A stretch of DNA of 64,000 nt, taken from assembly GCA_029260295.1 (NCBI GenBank), contig JAJDDN010000006.1:310001-374000 (forward strand). The letters are read 5' to 3'. Shown here one piece after another: positions 52,141-60,215 of this stretch. Each line of letters opens with the position of its first letter. The first letter of the stretch is position 1. Below the pieces are notes generated by a model. The model had not been told where the DNA came from. It searched no databases and saw nothing but the letters and a program-made list of their open reading frames with translations. The position numbers were made by a program, and so were the translations under genes. Source of the stretch: Phycisphaerales bacterium. GTDB taxonomy: Bacteria > Planctomycetota > Phycisphaerae > Phycisphaerales > UBA1924.

Positions 52141-53259
52141 ATGAGTTCAATGGCCGCACCCAAAGCAGATACTGTGTTCAAGACCCAAGATAATGACGGG
52201 GGAGTTTCCTCGATCATGTCCCTCCCGGTGCGAGCCAAAGATCTAGCAACACTGCTCGGTGGTGAACTCGTAGGGAACCCAGATGTCCCCCTCAGCACAC
52301 TCGGCTCTGTCGAAGACGGCTCCCCAGAAACCTTGACCTTTATCAGGTCTTCAAACTACGCCAAGTTCTGGGCTGATTCAGCCTGCGGCTGCGCACTCGT
52401 TACCCAAGATATAGAAGTACCGGGACACAACCAAGATACACGAGCATTGATTTTCGTCAAAGACGCCGACGAAGCAATGGTTATGGTTCTTGAAGCGGTC
52501 AACCCAAAGCGAGCCCGCCCCGAGCCCGGCATCCACTCGTCAGCAGTGATTGACCCCGATGCCAAAATTGATCCAAGCGCAGCCATCGGCCCGGGATGCA
52601 CAATCGGGGCGGGAACCTCGATTGGTGCCGGTGTGGTGCTTATGCCCAATATCACCATCGGCATCAACGCCAGTATCGGAAAGAAAACAATCCTTGAACC
52701 AGGTGTTGTGATTGAAGACCGCTGCATCATTGGTGACCGATGCCACATCGGAGCCAACTGTGTCATCGGGGCAGACGGGTTTGGGTATCTACCCGCCAAT
52801 GAGTTACGCCCATCAGTCAAAGTCCCACAGATCGGGATCGTCGAACTCGGGAACGACATCGAACTCGGCGCCTGCGTCACCATCGACCGTGCCAAGTTCG
52901 GTGCAACAACCATCGGCGACCGAACCAAAATCGACAACCAGGTCCATGTCGCTCACAACTGTGTTGTTGGAACAGATACCCTCATCGCAGGACGGACAAC
53001 ACTCGGTGGATCCGTAGTCATAGGCGACTTTGCCATGATCGGCGGGGCGGCCGTGCTCAACGACCAATCAGTGGTCGGCAAGCACGCGAAAGTCGCCGGT
53101 GGAGCAGTGGTCCTTGAGAAAGTCCCCGACGGCGAAACTTATGTAGGAACCCCTGCGATGCCTGCCAGACAAGCACTTTTGAACTACAGCGCCTTCCGCG
53201 ATCTCGCCTCGTTCGTACGCAAGGTCGAAAAACGATTAAAGAAACTCGAATCCGAATAA
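52141..53259 (+). CDS. lpxD: UDP-3-O-acylglucosamine N-acyltransferase LpxD
   Basis: LpxD adds the second acyl chain in lipid A synthesis. The 372-residue protein has an N-terminal uridine-binding domain (LATLLGGELVGNPDVPLS) and a left-handed beta-helix of hexapeptide repeats (IGAGTSIGAGVVLMPNITIG, shown in part). The catalytic His is in KIDNQVHVAHNCVVG, and the C-terminus is helical. An alternative start is the ATG at 52216, 11 bases after GGGGGAG, which would remove a poorly conserved 25-residue lead. It lies 28 bases after skp and 16 bases before lpxC. Confidence 0.94.
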   Translation: MSSMAAPKADTVFKTQDNDGGVSSIMSLPVRAKDLATLLGGELVGNPDVPLSTLGSVEDGSPETLTFIRSSNYAKFWADSACGCALVTQDIEVPGHNQDTRALIFVKDADEAMVMVLEAVNPKRARPEPGIHSSAVIDPDAKIDPSAAIGPGCTIGAGTSIGAGVVLMPNITIGINASIGKKTILEPGVVIEDRCIIGDRCHIGANCVIGADGFGYLPANELRPSVKVPQIGIVELGNDIELGACVTIDRAKFGATTIGDRTKIDNQVHVAHNCVVGTDTLIAGRTTLGGSVVIGDFAMIGGAAVLNDQSVVGKHAKVAGGAVVLEKVPDGETYVGTPAMPARQALLNYSAFRDLASFVRKVEKRLKKLESE

Positions 53260-53275
53260 CCCTCCTACCCACCCA

Positions 53276-54148
53276 ATGATGATGCAATCGTCAACCCAAA
53301 ATACACCTCAACGCACCCTTCGGTCACCAGCGATGATCAGTGGGACCGCTCTCTTTACCGGGCTCCCAAGCAAATGCGTAATCCATCCAGCCGGAACCGA
53401 CCATGGGCTGGCCTTTAGCTTCAACAATATCAACATCCCGGTCAACTCAAATAATATCAGCCATGCCCCGGTGCACCCCGCCTTCGCAAATATCCCGCCC
53501 CGTTGCAGCGCCCTGAGCAATAACGCCTCAACCGTGTGGCTCGTCGAACATGTGCTCTCCTCGCTTGTTGGGACAGGCGTGACCAACGCGCTGATCGAGG
53601 TTGACCATTGCGAACTCCCGATCATGGATGGCTCATCTCTTGCGTTTACTCAGGCGATTCAAAAAGCCGGGGTCGAAACCCAGAACACCCCGATCGACCC
53701 GATCGTCATCGACCAGACAATCCGCGTTGAGCAAGGGGACTCGTGGATCGAGGTTTCTCCCGCCGAGTGCTGCTCCTACCAGTACACCATCGACTACGGC
53801 AAGGATTCCCCGATCGCTCGAGCAACGGTCGATTGGGATAATGATACAAACTTGTATATTGATCGCGTTGCACCGGCGCGAACATTCTGTCTTGAGCATG
53901 AAGCCGAGGCTTTGATCAACGCCGGGTTATTTGGGCATCTCATCCCGGGCGAAATGCTCGTACTCGGAGATTCAGGGCCGATTGGTTGTACACTCCGAAA
54001 CGAACACGAATGCGCCTACCACAAACTGCTTGATCTGATCGGGGATGTCGCGCTGGTCGGCCGCCCTATCCAAGGACATGTCCGTGCGCACAAATCCGGT
54101 CATGCGCTGGCCCATGAACTCGCGCGAGCCATCGCCAAATCACTATGA
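53276..54148 (+). CDS. lpxC: UDP-3-O-acyl-N-acetylglucosamine deacetylase LpxC
   Basis: LpxC is the zinc deacetylase that commits UDP-GlcNAc to lipid A. The 290-residue protein shows ISGTALFTGLPSKCVIHPA at the start, the first zinc His in VEHVLSSL, and the HKLLDLIGD motif with the second zinc His and Asp, then HKSGHALAHEL with the catalytic His. It is near the normal length (305 in E. coli). Three ATG codons in a row open the gene; the first is used. It follows lpxD directly, where other bacteria carry fabZ and lpxA. Confidence 0.93.
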   Translation: MMMQSSTQNTPQRTLRSPAMISGTALFTGLPSKCVIHPAGTDHGLAFSFNNINIPVNSNNISHAPVHPAFANIPPRCSALSNNASTVWLVEHVLSSLVGTGVTNALIEVDHCELPIMDGSSLAFTQAIQKAGVETQNTPIDPIVIDQTIRVEQGDSWIEVSPAECCSYQYTIDYGKDSPIARATVDWDNDTNLYIDRVAPARTFCLEHEAEALINAGLFGHLIPGEMLVLGDSGPIGCTLRNEHECAYHKLLDLIGDVALVGRPIQGHVRAHKSGHALAHELARAIAKSL

Positions 54149-54188
54149 CAGCATTTGTGCGCATTTGAGCATCTGATCTTGATGATTC

Positions 54189-54218
54189 TTGATCCGGAGC
54201 CCACCTAGATCGGATACT
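54189..54218 (+). promoter_or_regulatory. Putative promoter of the lipoprotein gene at 54310
   Basis: TTGATC (54189-54194) and GATACT (54213-54218) are 18 bases apart. GATACT recurs as a -10-like hexamer at other starts in the window. The leader would be about 85 bases. Confidence 0.35.
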
Positions 54219-54309
54219 ATTCAATCCCCCCACTATTTCTTGTTCCCCGCGGTGTACGCCCACTGCGCTCTGTGTTCGTGCACTCAATGTAGAGCGTAGG
54301 AGAACTGGT

Positions 54310-54870
54310 ATGCGGAACTTGATGGTAATGGTATTGGCGTGTATAGCTATCTTTGCAGGCGGATGTGCCGGAATCGGGCAATCAATCGAGCAGCTCGGAT
54401 CAATGCGGGACCAGGCAACGGAGATCCAGAGTGATCTCCAGAGCCAACTCGATGAACTGGCGCTCATGCGTGAATCAATCCCAGATGACAGCGCTCAAGG
54501 CAACTCAATTGACGCGTTGATCTCGCAGGTTCATGCAAAACTGGCAGTCGTTGAAGCGGCGATCATTCATGCGGACCAAGTAATCCAAGCTGCATCCAAC
54601 CCGAGCGATCCGCTCACGATCGCGGCGGATGCGGTGTCGCCTTGGGTACCCGCACCGATCCAGGCACCACTCGTGCTTGGTGCGGCGCTGCTGGCGACGA
54701 TTATGCGGTCGCGGTCATTGAACACGGGGACCAAGTCAATTGTTGAATCAATCAACTATGTGCTCAAAAAGGATGATTCGTTCAAGGCGGTGTTTGCTGC
54801 CAATGCGGACACAATCCGAACGATCCAGACCCCATCGGCTCGGAAGATTGTGAATAAGTGGACACCCTGA
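54310..54870 (+). CDS. Putative coiled-coil lipoprotein
   Basis: This 186-residue protein has a lipoprotein signal ending in AGGC (Cys19). Residues ~22-95 are predicted coiled coil (IEQLGSMRDQATEIQSDLQS, shown in part). A second hydrophobic segment (PLVLGAALLATIM, near residue 120) and a polar tail follow. TAGGAG lies a few bases before the ATG. The layout, a lipid anchor, a coiled coil and an inner hydrophobic helix, resembles small phage-lysis or envelope-spanning proteins, but no family is recognised and no phage genes are near. Confidence 0.6.
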   Translation: MRNLMVMVLACIAIFAGGCAGIGQSIEQLGSMRDQATEIQSDLQSQLDELALMRESIPDDSAQGNSIDALISQVHAKLAVVEAAIIHADQVIQAASNPSDPLTIAADAVSPWVPAPIQAPLVLGAALLATIMRSRSLNTGTKSIVESINYVLKKDDSFKAVFAANADTIRTIQTPSARKIVNKWTP

Positions 54871-54872
54871 GA

Positions 54873-55538
54873 TTATTCTGATGCTTCGGTTCGGAGTGCA
54901 AACTCCAGGCGTTGATCGCCGGTGCGGAGGGCGCGGATCAGCACAACACGCCCATCGCCGAGATCCACCTTTGCGTCGCCGAGGTTGTCTCTGGTGAGGT
55001 AATCAGATGCAAAGGTCTTCGGGACTCTCGCTGAACCGATGCAGACGCGGTCTGCGGTTATGGTAAACCGGTTTTGATCATCGGTGCCCAGTTGAATAAT
55101 CGCCCAGATGATGGTGGAGCCATGGGCGTGCGTTAACTGGGCGCCGATGGTTATGCCGGTTTCGCTGATCGCGATACGGACTTCTCCGATCTCATCGATC
55201 CAAGTGTCGTCGGTAAACGAATGAACAGTCTCTCTGAAACGGTGAGTGAGCCAGCTGTTGAGCTGGTCCTGATTAATCGCGGCATTCCAGTCGGAGTCTT
55301 CCGGCAATCGCACCCGGGTTAAGGCGGTGGTGATGCGGTTCTCGAGTTCAATCCCTGACTGCTCTGTATTGAGCGGGTTGTTGTCGAGTGCTTTCCACCA
55401 GCCCGGGGTATTGTCGAGCCCGCTGAGTTGCCAGATAATGAACACCGGAGCGATGGCGGCCACTGCCATCGCAGCGAGCAATCCCAGCACGACACGGTCG
55501 TGGGGTTGATCGGGATGTAGGAGTGATCGAAAACTCAT
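54873..55538 (-). CDS. Single-span membrane protein, unknown function
   Basis: This ~221-residue protein starts at the ATG at 55538, 6 bases after TATAGT, rather than 55649, which lies inside the rpsI region. A basic N-terminal tail is followed by one membrane span (VVLGLLAAMAVAAIAPVFII) and a soluble domain of ~175 residues outside the membrane (WNAAINQDQLNSWLTHRFRE, VRIAISETGITIGAQLTH). No family is recognised. It converges with the coiled-coil lipoprotein gene, leaving two bases between the stops. Confidence 0.65.
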   Translation of the reverse strand: MSFRSLLHPDQPHDRVVLGLLAAMAVAAIAPVFIIWQLSGLDNTPGWWKALDNNPLNTEQSGIELENRITTALTRVRLPEDSDWNAAINQDQLNSWLTHRFRETVHSFTDDTWIDEIGEVRIAISETGITIGAQLTHAHGSTIIWAIIQLGTDDQNRFTITADRVCIGSARVPKTFASDYLTRDNLGDAKVDLGDGRVVLIRALRTGDQRLEFALRTEASE

Positions 55539-55544
55539 GTCAAC

Positions 55545-55550
55545 ACTATA
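55545..55550 (-). promoter_or_regulatory. Putative leaderless -10 box before 55538
   Basis: TATAGT on the minus strand ends 6 bases before the ATG at 55538. It lies within the terminator region of the upstream rpsI gene. Confidence 0.45.
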
Positions 55551-55551
55551 G

Positions 55552-55577
55552 AAAAACAGCCCGGCGAAACCGGGCTG
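55552..55577 (-). terminator. Intrinsic terminator of the rplM-rpsI operon
   Basis: CAGCCCGG (55557-55564) and CCGGGCTG (55570-55577) form a perfect stem with loop CGAAA. On the minus strand it is followed by five T (55556-55552). It lies 38 bases after the rpsI stop. Confidence 0.82.
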
Positions 55578-55614
55578 CTGTGAATGAAACTGTTGAAAGG
55601 GTAAAAACCCTGTA

Positions 55615-56145
55615 TTAACGCTTCGAGAACTGGAAGCGGGCGCGAGCACCTGGCTGGCCGTACTTCTTGCGTTCGACCTTACGAGCGTCGCGGGTCAGGA
55701 ACCCGGCGTCGCGAAGGGCTGGCTCGAAGTTCGGATCGTATCCAACCAATGCACGAGAGATTCCGAGACGGACAGCCTGGGCCTGGCCCATGTATCCGCC
55801 GCCGTGGCAGCGGACGATGACATCGAGCTTGCCGGTGGTTTCGGTGAGCTTGAGCGGTGAAACGGCGTCGGAGCGGTCACGCATCTCTGAGAAGTACTCT
55901 TCGATGGTCTTGAACTGCTTGCGTGAGATCTGGATCTTGACTTCGCCCTTGCCTTCGGTGGCGGCTGGACGGAAACGGACGCGGGCGACTGCACGCTTAC
56001 GGCGTCCTGTGCCCCACCACCAGCCGTGCTTGTCAGCGGGCTTTGGGTCTGGGAGGACGCGGGTTTGAATTTCTGCGGGTCCGGTGTCAGCGACGGTTTC
56101 GCCGGCGAGTTCCGGATTGGTGATGGTGGTTTCATATCCAGCCAT
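55615..56145 (-). CDS. rpsI: 30S ribosomal protein S9
   Basis: S9 is a small-subunit protein whose C-terminal Lys/Arg tail reaches the P-site tRNA. The ~176-residue protein ends ARFQFSKR and has the family segments GRRKRAVARVRFRP, GGGYMGQAQAVRLGISRAL and FLTRDARKVERKKYGQPGAR (shortened). It is longer than the E. coli protein (130) through an acidic N-terminal extension of about 45 residues. The ATG at 56145 lies about 10 bases after AAGGA. It follows rplM, the classical operon order. Confidence 0.95.
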   Translation of the reverse strand: MAGYETTITNPELAGETVADTGPAEIQTRVLPDPKPADKHGWWWGTGRRKRAVARVRFRPAATEGKGEVKIQISRKQFKTIEEYFSEMRDRSDAVSPLKLTETTGKLDVIVRCHGGGYMGQAQAVRLGISRALVGYDPNFEPALRDAGFLTRDARKVERKKYGQPGARARFQFSKR

Positions 56146-56233
56146 GTGTTCACTATCCTTTTCGTATCTGTCCGCATCCACGAATCTTGGTACACCCAAG
56201 ACCGCTTTGGACAGAGATAAGTAACTTGGGGGG

Positions 56234-56689
56234 TTAGATCGCCGTTGGGTTCACGCCGGCGTGCGGGTGATCCGCTCCGTCGTAGACCTTGAGCTTCTTG
56301 AGCATCTGACGGCCGAGGCGGCTCTTAGGGAGCATGCGACGGACGGACTCGGAAACGAGTACATCCGAGCGACGCTCGCGGAGATTGCCAAAGGACTCTG
56401 CCGACTGACCACCCGGGTAGCCCGAATAAGTAAGGCGAAGTTTCTGGTCGGCCTTGCGTCCGGTGAGTTGGACCTCGCCGGCATTGATGACAATGACGAA
56501 GTCGCCACAGTCAACATGCGGGGTGTACTCTGGGCGGTGCTTGCCCATGAGGTACGGTGCGATCTCTGCAGCCAGACGGCCGAGTGAGACGCCCTTAGCA
56601 TCGATGATGCGCCATTGCTTAGCGACATCGCCGTTCTTGGCCATGTATGTTTCGCGACGCAGGTGGTGGCGGGTTGCTTTAATTGCCAT
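56234..56689 (-). CDS. rplM: 50S ribosomal protein L13
   Basis: L13 is an early assembly protein of the large subunit. The 151-residue protein shows WRIIDAKGVSLGRLAAEIA, LMGKHRPEYTPHVDCGDFVI, VINAGEVQLTGRKADQK and RRMLPKSRLGRQMLKKLKVY, each a usual family block. A short N-terminal basic extension (ATRHHLRRETY) precedes the common start. AGGAG lies 6 bases before the ATG. It is the first gene of the rplM-rpsI operon. Confidence 0.96.
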   Translation of the reverse strand: MAIKATRHHLRRETYMAKNGDVAKQWRIIDAKGVSLGRLAAEIAPYLMGKHRPEYTPHVDCGDFVIVINAGEVQLTGRKADQKLRLTYSGYPGGQSAESFGNLRERRSDVLVSESVRRMLPKSRLGRQMLKKLKVYDGADHPHAGVNPTAI

Positions 56690-56942
56690 GACGATCTCCT
56701 AATCCGGCGTTCGGTTCTGACCCTTCTGACCTATAAATGGTCGGGACGATGAACCAGCAGCCGTTGTTTGGTGCTTGACACGCTGCCTACCGGGCAGGGC
56801 GGGCTGGAAGAGTGATCAACCAGCAGATTTGTGACATATACCAACGGACAAGCCGTTGGGGACCAAGAATTTAGGTCCTTGCCTCCGCCGTGTCAAATTG
56901 TTGGGCAAATCTAGGGACCAATAGCGTGAATTGGCCCGATGA

Positions 56943-58496
56943 ATGGGCATGGACGAACCGAACCAATCGATCGAGCTACCTACCCAATCAAATACCAATC
57001 TTAATCAGAAGTCAGATCCAGGGACCCTTGTTTCTAGACTGATTGCCCTGATTTTGGCGGTGGTCTTTGCCAGCGGGATCATTCTATGGCAAAATCTATC
57101 TGAAAGTATGCAGTATGCGTTGATCTATGCTGAGCATCCTGAGCCAGCGATTGGTGCTGATATTCCAGCATCAGGGAGATTCGGACAGTTTGATCTCCCT
57201 GCCCGGATTTTCATCCGAGGCCGACAGTTGTTCATGAGCGAATCCAGTGATTTCAGCACTGTGGTAATGGAACAGTTCGAGTTGGTGTATACCCCGGAAG
57301 ACCAGATCCGCGCCATCATTATGAGCGGAGAATACGAAGGAAACCAAGAAGCACTCGACCGGCTCCGGGCCACCAGGATCGAGGTCCAAGGCAATCTGGT
57401 CAATGATATTGATAGCGATGAAACCGATGAAGAATCGTATGAATCAATAAAGAGCCGCCTCCTGCTGGCAGAACTCGACGCGCTCGAATCCATTTACACC
57501 GACGGCCCAGACTCCATCGAACAACCAATGCGTGATCAGCTTGTTTCACGCTATGGCGTCCTGGGACAAGTTGTGCTTACACATGGGCTCGATGATGATG
57601 ACCCGCTACGCAATCCAATCGTCACCGGATTCATCCCAATCGGAGTGTTGCTCTTTGGGGTTTTCTTGGTTGTTGGGATCAGCACGATGGCGGGGATGGT
57701 GCTTCTAGTGCTGGGGATTGTCAATCTCGCGATCGGAAAGATGCGGCTCCGGTTTGAATCGCCGGCCCCGGGTGGTTCGGTCTTCCTCGAAACCTATGCA
57801 CTGTTCCTCGCGGCCTTTGGCGTGCTCTCGATCGGGCTCTTTGTACTGAGTGTAAAGGTAAACCCAGCACTCGGTGTACTCTCAATCCCATTGCAATGGG
57901 TATTGATCATTGTTCCCGCATGGGCGCTGCTCCGTGGGATGAAATCCAAAGAGTGGTCAAAGGCGATCGGGCTGCATCGCGGCGAAGGGATCATGAAAGA
58001 AATTGGGTGCGGGTTCCTTGTGTACCTCGCGAGCATCCCGGTCTACATGGTCGGCGTGGCGATCACCGTCATCGTGCTTCTTATACAGGGTGCAATTGCA
58101 TCAACAAGCGGTGAAGAAATCAAACCAATGTCCAACCCGATCTTTGATCTCATCAGCGACGGCAGTGCATGGGTTATTCTTTTGATCTTCTCGCTCGCAA
58201 CCATCTGGGCACCAATAGCTGAAGAACTCATCTTCCGCGGCGCGTTGTTCCGCCATATGAGCGGGCGGCTCCACTGGGTATTGGCGGCGTTCTTTAGTGC
58301 CCTACTCTTTGCATACATGCACTCCTACGGCCCATTTATGGTCGCCCCGCTCATCGCACTCGGGTTCATGTTTGCGTTTATGCGTCAATGGCGCGGCTCA
58401 ATCATCGCACCGATGACCGCACACTTCATTCACAACGCGACGCTGATCGGGTTCATGATCATCTTCATCAACCTGCTCAAAGACCCAGTGATCTGA
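56943..58496 (+). CDS. CPBP-family intramembrane metalloprotease
   Basis: CPBP (Rce1-like) proteins are membrane-embedded proteases. This 517-residue protein has one N-terminal span, an extracytoplasmic region of ~170 residues without a known family, then about eight membrane helices. The CPBP motifs are EELIFRGALFRHM, an FAYMHS motif His and HFIHNATL. The first ATG (56943) and one two codons later both fit, and no strong ribosome site is seen. An N-terminal soluble domain of this size is unusual for the family. Substrates are unknown. Confidence 0.85.
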   Translation: MGMDEPNQSIELPTQSNTNLNQKSDPGTLVSRLIALILAVVFASGIILWQNLSESMQYALIYAEHPEPAIGADIPASGRFGQFDLPARIFIRGRQLFMSESSDFSTVVMEQFELVYTPEDQIRAIIMSGEYEGNQEALDRLRATRIEVQGNLVNDIDSDETDEESYESIKSRLLLAELDALESIYTDGPDSIEQPMRDQLVSRYGVLGQVVLTHGLDDDDPLRNPIVTGFIPIGVLLFGVFLVVGISTMAGMVLLVLGIVNLAIGKMRLRFESPAPGGSVFLETYALFLAAFGVLSIGLFVLSVKVNPALGVLSIPLQWVLIIVPAWALLRGMKSKEWSKAIGLHRGEGIMKEIGCGFLVYLASIPVYMVGVAITVIVLLIQGAIASTSGEEIKPMSNPIFDLISDGSAWVILLIFSLATIWAPIAEELIFRGALFRHMSGRLHWVLAAFFSALLFAYMHSYGPFMVAPLIALGFMFAFMRQWRGSIIAPMTAHFIHNATLIGFMIIFINLLKDPVI

Positions 58497-58505
58497 ATCG
58501 TTTAA

Positions 58506-59333
58506 TCACTCGGCGATCGATAGTTTCTTAAGCGTCGATGCCGCGATTTTGCTCACGACGACCAACAGTACAATCGTCGCGGCGATCCCTGCAGCGATGA
58601 CCCAGTGCGGCTGGCTGTATTCGCCGGTCCAGTTGGTGATTGATACCCCGACAAGCACCGCCCCAAGAGTCCGAGGCAGCATACCAAGCATGGTGCCGAT
58701 TAAGAACACCGACCGTGAAACACCAAGGCTTACCAGCACAAGATTCGTCAACGCAAATGGGGCACTCGGTGATGCGCGGAGCAAGGTAACGATCAGGATC
58801 GCCCGCTTCGGGCTGGCCGTCAGGAGCGCGTGACGGACCATCGAGGTCTTTGGTGATCGGTTGAGTTCGTGCTCGATGCGGTCGCGGGCGAGGTGTTTGA
58901 CGACCTCGTATCCGATGAGTGCCGCGCCGCCGAACCCGATCATCGCGGCCGGGAGCCCGAGGGTGAATCCGAACGCGTATCCAGCAAGCACGGCCTGTGA
59001 AATAGTGGGCAACAGTCCAAACCCCGCAAGGACCACGAAGCAAACGGTGTAGATCCCGAGCCCGATGACGAGCTGGGATATTGAGCCGGCGTCGCCGATC
59101 AACAACAGACTGATGGGCTCCATATTGAGGAGCAGGATCACGCCGGCGATACTCGGAAAGAGTGACCACGCGATCCCCAGAGCCGTCGCGGGCGCAAGAC
59201 GCCGGAACCTCGATTGATGAGGAGAGTTAGGTGTAAGAGGGGCCGCAGAAGGAACTTTGGCATTGGTATGAAGATCCAGAACCACTGGCTTGGCTGGAGT
59301 TTCTAGTTGAGACTGTGTGTCAATAAGGCTCAT
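58506..59333 (-). CDS. TVP38/TMEM64 family membrane protein
   Basis: This ~275-residue protein belongs to the VTT (SNARE-associated Golgi, DedA-related) family. Marks are LLPTISQAVLAGYAFGFTLGLPAAMIGFGGAALIGYEVVKHLAR (split here) and the RASPSAPFALTNLVLV turn near the C-terminus. About six hydrophobic segments are seen. The frame can extend to a TTG at 59381 that overlaps the upstream stop, but the ATG at 59333 is preferred, although neither has a clear ribosome site. It is a paralogue of the next gene and follows it in the same operon. Confidence 0.85.
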   Translation of the reverse strand: MSLIDTQSQLETPAKPVVLDLHTNAKVPSAAPLTPNSPHQSRFRRLAPATALGIAWSLFPSIAGVILLLNMEPISLLLIGDAGSISQLVIGLGIYTVCFVVLAGFGLLPTISQAVLAGYAFGFTLGLPAAMIGFGGAALIGYEVVKHLARDRIEHELNRSPKTSMVRHALLTASPKRAILIVTLLRASPSAPFALTNLVLVSLGVSRSVFLIGTMLGMLPRTLGAVLVGVSITNWTGEYSQPHWVIAAGIAATIVLLVVVSKIAASTLKKLSIAE

Positions 59334-59377
59334 AAGGGTAGATCGTAGTCCACTCAACCCCCCAAAGTTGATTGTTC

Positions 59378-60157
59378 TCAATCCTTTGCGTCGGATTCAG
59401 ATTCAGTCCCCATGGCTTTGTCGATTGCCTTATTGGCCATGTGTCCCAGCAGCATCAGGACGGCGAACATTATGGCAATACCCCCGATGATGAGCCATTT
59501 GGGTTTGTCGTATTCGTCCCAGCTGGTGACCTGGTGCCCAATCCAGACGGCCGCGAATGTCCGCGGGGCCATGCCGACGACGGTGGCGATGACATACGGG
59601 ACGAGCTTCACACCCGAGACCGCCATAAACCCATTCATGAGTGAGAACGGGGAGGCGGGTGAGACACGGAGCAAGACCAAAATCCCGGTCGCCCGCCAGA
59701 ACCCGTGGCGAATAAACGCGTCGCGGACGATCTGGGCTTTGGGGTGTTTATGGATTTCGGATTCGACACTTTTGCGTGCGATTTTGAGTGCGATGTAGTA
59801 GCCGATGACCGACGCGCCGGTAAACCCGATGAGCGCGGCGGGGAACCCGATACCGATCCCAAAGGCAAAGCCCGCGAGGATTGCTTGCGAATAAGTCGGG
59901 AGGAACCCAAGCCCAGCGGAGACAAAGAAGATCCCGATATACATCGCGACGCCGATGGCGAGCGAGCCCCCGCCCTCCTCGTTGCGTTGAAGAAGGATGT
60001 CCGAGGCCTTAGACATGTTGGCCAGGAGGAGGAAACCTGCTATCGCAGGCATGACAGCCCACGCGATGCCGAGATACGCGGCGGGGCCTAGGCGGGAGAA
60101 GATCGCCATAGCAGACTGGCTTTGGTCTGGATTTGTAACTGGTTCGTTGGTGGTCAT
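59378..60157 (-). CDS. TVP38/TMEM64 family membrane protein
   Basis: This 259-residue protein is the upstream paralogue. It shows FLPTYSQAILAGFAFGIGIGFPAALIGFTGASVIGYYIALKIAR (split here) and RVSPASPFSLMNGFMAV. About six hydrophobic segments are present. VTT-type proteins are linked to lipid movement across membranes and to polyprenyl or phospholipid recycling; that is family knowledge, not shown here. TACCAT ends 6 bases before the ATG at 60157. Confidence 0.88.
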   Translation of the reverse strand: MTTNEPVTNPDQSQSAMAIFSRLGPAAYLGIAWAVMPAIAGFLLLANMSKASDILLQRNEEGGGSLAIGVAMYIGIFFVSAGLGFLPTYSQAILAGFAFGIGIGFPAALIGFTGASVIGYYIALKIARKSVESEIHKHPKAQIVRDAFIRHGFWRATGILVLLRVSPASPFSLMNGFMAVSGVKLVPYVIATVVGMAPRTFAAVWIGHQVTSWDEYDKPKWLIIGGIAIMFAVLMLLGHMANKAIDKAMGTESESDAKD

Positions 60158-60163
60158 GGGGTG

Positions 60164-60169
60164 ATGGTA
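60164..60169 (-). promoter_or_regulatory. Putative leaderless -10 box of the TVP38 pair
   Basis: TACCAT on the minus strand ends 6 bases before the ATG at 60157. Confidence 0.45.
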
Positions 60170-60204
60170 TGCTATTTGATGGGATCAAAGAGGACTTTGT
60201 CTCG

Positions 60205-60210
60205 TATAGT
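60205..60210 (+). promoter_or_regulatory. Putative leaderless -10 box before 60216
   Basis: TATAGT ends 5 bases before the ATG at 60216. It is divergent from the TACCAT box at 60164-60169. Confidence 0.4.
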
Positions 60211-60215
60211 GGCGT

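Noticed and set aside
54310-54870. Phage holin or lysis cassette
   Set aside because: The lipoprotein and coiled-coil layout is reminiscent of one, but no other phage gene lies near and the neighbours are housekeeping genes.
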